From Sacculina carcini (Eukaryota; Arthropoda; Thecostraca; Sacculinidae), in contig OU696572.1 in assembly GCA_916048095.2 (NCBI GenBank), positions 3,533,862-3,597,861 of the forward strand: 64,000 nt of DNA, written 5' to 3'. The first letter of the stretch is position 1. Every line of letters starts with the position of its first letter. The notes under the pieces were generated by a model. It had not been told where the DNA came from. It saw nothing but the letters and a program-made list of their open reading frames with translations, and did not search any database. Of the stretch, positions 63,480-64,000 are shown piece after piece. Both the position numbers and the translations under genes were made by a program.

Positions 63480-64000
63480 TAACTATATAATATAAATAAT
63501 ATGGGTGTATTATGTGGTATACGGGTATCCCATATCGTGGATTTTAACATGGGATATGGATATGGGTAAATGCTACCCATATAATCACCCATATTCATAC
63601 CTATACCTAATTAACCATATTCATACCTATATGATTACCCATTTACCCATACATTTATCAATTAACCCATATAATTTTACGTTACCCATATAATAAACCA
63701 TTGCCCTAATAAACCATTGCATCTAATAAGCCATTACCCATGCAATTTACCATTACCCATGTAATTTACCATTACCCATGTAATTTACAATTTAATTTTT
63801 TTAATTAAAAAGCCCATAAAATTAAAAATCACTCCTATGTCCATATAATTTCCCATTACCAACATATTTACCCGTTACCCATATAGTTAGTCAATACCCA
63901 TAGTTACCCATATAGTCGGTTATTATGTATATAGTTACCCATATAGTCAGTCATTGTGCATATAGTTACCCATATAGTCGGTCATTATGCATATAGTTAC
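63480..64000. repeat. ACCCATAT-type tandem repeat, continues beyond the window
   Basis: Words such as TTACCCATATAATTT, ACCATTACCCATGTAATTT and GTTACCCATATAGTCGGT recur irregularly every 15-30 bp for at least 520 bp. The last 140 bp are a cleaner repeat of about 34 bp (CATATAGTTACCCATATAGT). Confidence 0.8.

Overview
The window is animal nuclear DNA, probably from an invertebrate. It holds long multi-exon genes with GT-AG introns, LINE retrotransposons, tRNA-derived SINEs, several families of hAT-like and TA-flanked inverted-repeat elements, and a very high load of (CA)n/(TG)n and (TA)n microsatellites. Nothing is bacterial: there are no operons, no CRISPR array, and no real rRNA or tRNA gene. 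I cannot name the species.

Layout. 1-18.7 kb is mostly non-coding. It holds one possible first exon of an unrecognised gene (2642-2887, minus), a two-CRE plus CCAAT-box patch near 8.2 kb, and several inverted-repeat elements. 18.76-38.02 kb is one complete minus-strand gene, importin subunit beta-1 (KPNB1): 16 coding exons giving 923 residues, every junction reconstructed from the sequence with matching phases. 38-44.5 kb is intergenic, with a LINE broken by a nested element, a tRNA-Val-derived SINE and small hAT-like elements. 44.54-62.66 kb is the 3' part of a second minus-strand gene, a death-associated-protein-kinase (DAPK/DRAK) family kinase: three exons are visible, two separated by a 15.3-kb intron, and the N-terminal half lies beyond the right edge. 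That intron contains two LINE remnants, a pair of related hAT elements in inverted orientation, and an unrecognised 339-codon plus-strand ORF. The right edge is an ACCCATAT-type tandem repeat.

The most interesting pattern is the link between microsatellites and gene structure. On the KPNB1 sense strand, (UG)n tracts lie directly upstream of at least ten of fifteen 3' splice sites. In introns 4 and 6 an (AC)n tract follows the 5' splice site while a (GU)n tract precedes the 3' splice site. This is the arrangement reported for zebrafish introns in which AC/GU pairing bridges the intron and replaces the usual polypyrimidine tract. In addition, a LINE and two short LINE-like 3' ends each sit inside a (TG)n tract, all in the same orientation relative to the repeat, which suggests an element that targets this microsatellite. 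A second, different LINE is also flanked on both sides by (TG)n.

KPNB1 (nuclear import receptor) and the kinase are not known to act in one pathway; their proximity looks incidental. All coordinates were read by eye, so element ends not fixed by inverted repeats or target-site duplications are approximate.
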